NCBI GenBank assembly: GCA_017420845.1
Contig: JAFQOC010000436.1
Coordinates: 1 to 13,741, forward strand
DNA: 13,741 bases
Direction: 5' to 3'
DNA from: Clostridia bacterium
GTDB taxonomy: Bacteria > Bacillota > Clostridia > Oscillospirales > CAG-272
Both the position numbers and the translations under genes were made by a program. Positions 13,039 through 13,741 of this stretch are shown piece by piece. Position 1 is the stretch's first letter; each line of letters starts with the position of its first letter. The notes under the pieces are model-generated. The model saw only the letters and a program-made list of their open reading frames with translations, ran no database searches and was not told the DNA's origin.

Positions 13039-13741
13039 ATGTATGAGAAGCTATATAAAGAGCTTTTACTTCGCTATAACGAATTAGAGGGCAGGACGAA
13101 GCAGCTCGAAGAAGAAAACGCGCGGTTTAGACAGATGCTTGGAATGACAGAGCAATCTGCCTCGAATACTGAAACGGCTGAAAATACAATTTGTTCCATC
13201 AATAAATACAGCTCCGCGAAAGAAAAGATAGATTTATTTCGCTCTTTATTCAAAGGCAGAGAAGATGTGTTTGCCCGCCGTTGGCAAAGCACAGCAACCG
13301 GAAAAAGCGGATACCAGCCTGTATGTAAAAACGAATGGGCAGAGGGATTGTGCGACAAAAGGAAGTACAAATGCGCCAATTGTCCCAATCGGGTGTTAAA
13401 ATCCTTAACTGATGAAGACATTTATAAACATCTTGAGGGCAAGGATGGATTAGCACGTGATGTGATAGGAATCTATCCAATGCTACAGGATGAGACTTGT
13501 CATTTTCTATGTGCCGACTTTGATGATGACTCGTTTGAAAAAGATGTTACTGCTTTTAGAGAGGTCTGTGAAGAATTAAATGTTCCTATATGCGTGGAAC
13601 GATCCCGTTCGGGAAACGGAGTTCACGCTTGGATATTCTTCGAGTCGCCTGTTCCTGCTGTATTAGCTCGTAAGCTTGGAAGCGGTATTTTGACTAAGGC
13701 GATGGAGAAGCGCGGTGAGTTATCTTTCAAGTCATACGACA
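13039..13741 (+). CDS. TOTE conflict-system archaeo-eukaryotic primase (N-terminal part, truncated by window edge)
   Basis: The first 234 codons are present with no stop. Order: N-terminal coiled coil (about 1-35, ELLLRYNELEGRTKQLEEEN); KIDLFRSLFKGREDVFARRW (about 63-82), a hallmark of this primase group; a four-Cys zinc-binding knot (Cys96, Cys105, Cys112, Cys115); and the AEP catalytic acidic motif CADFDDD (Asp160 and Asp162). SRSGNGVHAWIFF follows (189-201; Ser-x-Gly-x-Gly-x-His196, the nucleotide-binding motif). These match the AEP domain named after TOTE conflict systems, usually the front of a large protein that continues into an SF2 helicase; that part would lie beyond 13741. The start at 13039 follows ACGAGGACG. 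Third gene of the AT-rich operon; the context suggests anti-invader or element-borne replication functions. Confidence 0.88.
   Translation, partial: MYEKLYKELLLRYNELEGRTKQLEEENARFRQMLGMTEQSASNTETAENTICSINKYSSAKEKIDLFRSLFKGREDVFARRWQSTATGKSGYQPVCKNEWAEGLCDKRKYKCANCPNRVLKSLTDEDIYKHLEGKDGLARDVIGIYPMLQDETCHFLCADFDDDSFEKDVTAFREVCEELNVPICVERSRSGNGVHAWIFFESPVPAVLARKLGSGILTKAMEKRGELSFKSYD

Overview
The window looks like a chromosomal segment of a Clostridia-class Bacillota, probably an uncultured gut- or rumen-type organism of the Oscillospirales kind (inference). Support: strong AAGGAGG-type ribosome binding sites, textbook TTGACA-N17-TATAAT promoters, several lipoproteins with Thr/Glu/Pro linkers (TEAPTE type), a small ECF sigma factor translationally coupled to a membrane partner, and a holin-like type I toxin. 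The first three quarters are GC-rich. From about 10.76 kb onward the sequence becomes visibly AT-rich with different codon use, suggesting acquired DNA placed just after a tRNA gene.

Layout. 1-333: no gene; an array of short perfect hairpins separated by a constant ATTTCAC linker, then a candidate ECF-type promoter. 334-1433: two overlapping lipoprotein genes, the second followed by the decayed tail of a paralogue of the first. 1486-1513: terminator serving both sides. 1534-3312 (-): sialate O-acetylesterase-like lipoprotein. 3444-3956 (-): small lipoprotein. 4095-7876: a three-gene sugar operon with its own promoter and terminator: a Gfo/Idh/MocA oxidoreductase, a glycoside-hydrolase-like TIM-barrel lipoprotein and a xylose-isomerase-like TIM barrel. 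Together with the esterase it suggests trimming of decorated glycans outside the cell and redox handling of the released sugar inside; no transporter is present.

7884-8322: a compact type I toxin-antitoxin locus. A 31-residue membrane peptide is encoded on the minus strand behind a 160-nt structured leader that can hide its ribosome binding site. A convergent short antisense RNA on the plus strand starts from an equally perfect promoter. 8439-10072: ECF sigma factor and a membrane partner whose outer part is built of YD-type repeats. The sigma gene and the first lipoprotein gene share an upstream motif with identical spacing, which may define one regulon.

10150-10267: tRNA-Val(GAC) with promoter. 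10250-10697: two ~180-bp tandem units, each starting from a copy of the tRNA 3' end folded into a ~27-bp hairpin, with a covarying internal stem, followed by a final terminator. 10870-13741: an AT-rich operon of an AlbA_2/GHKL-type protein, an unrecognised helical protein, and the N-terminal part (cut by the window edge) of an archaeo-eukaryotic primase of the kind named after TOTE conflict systems. This last operon is the best candidate for a little-described defence or conflict system.
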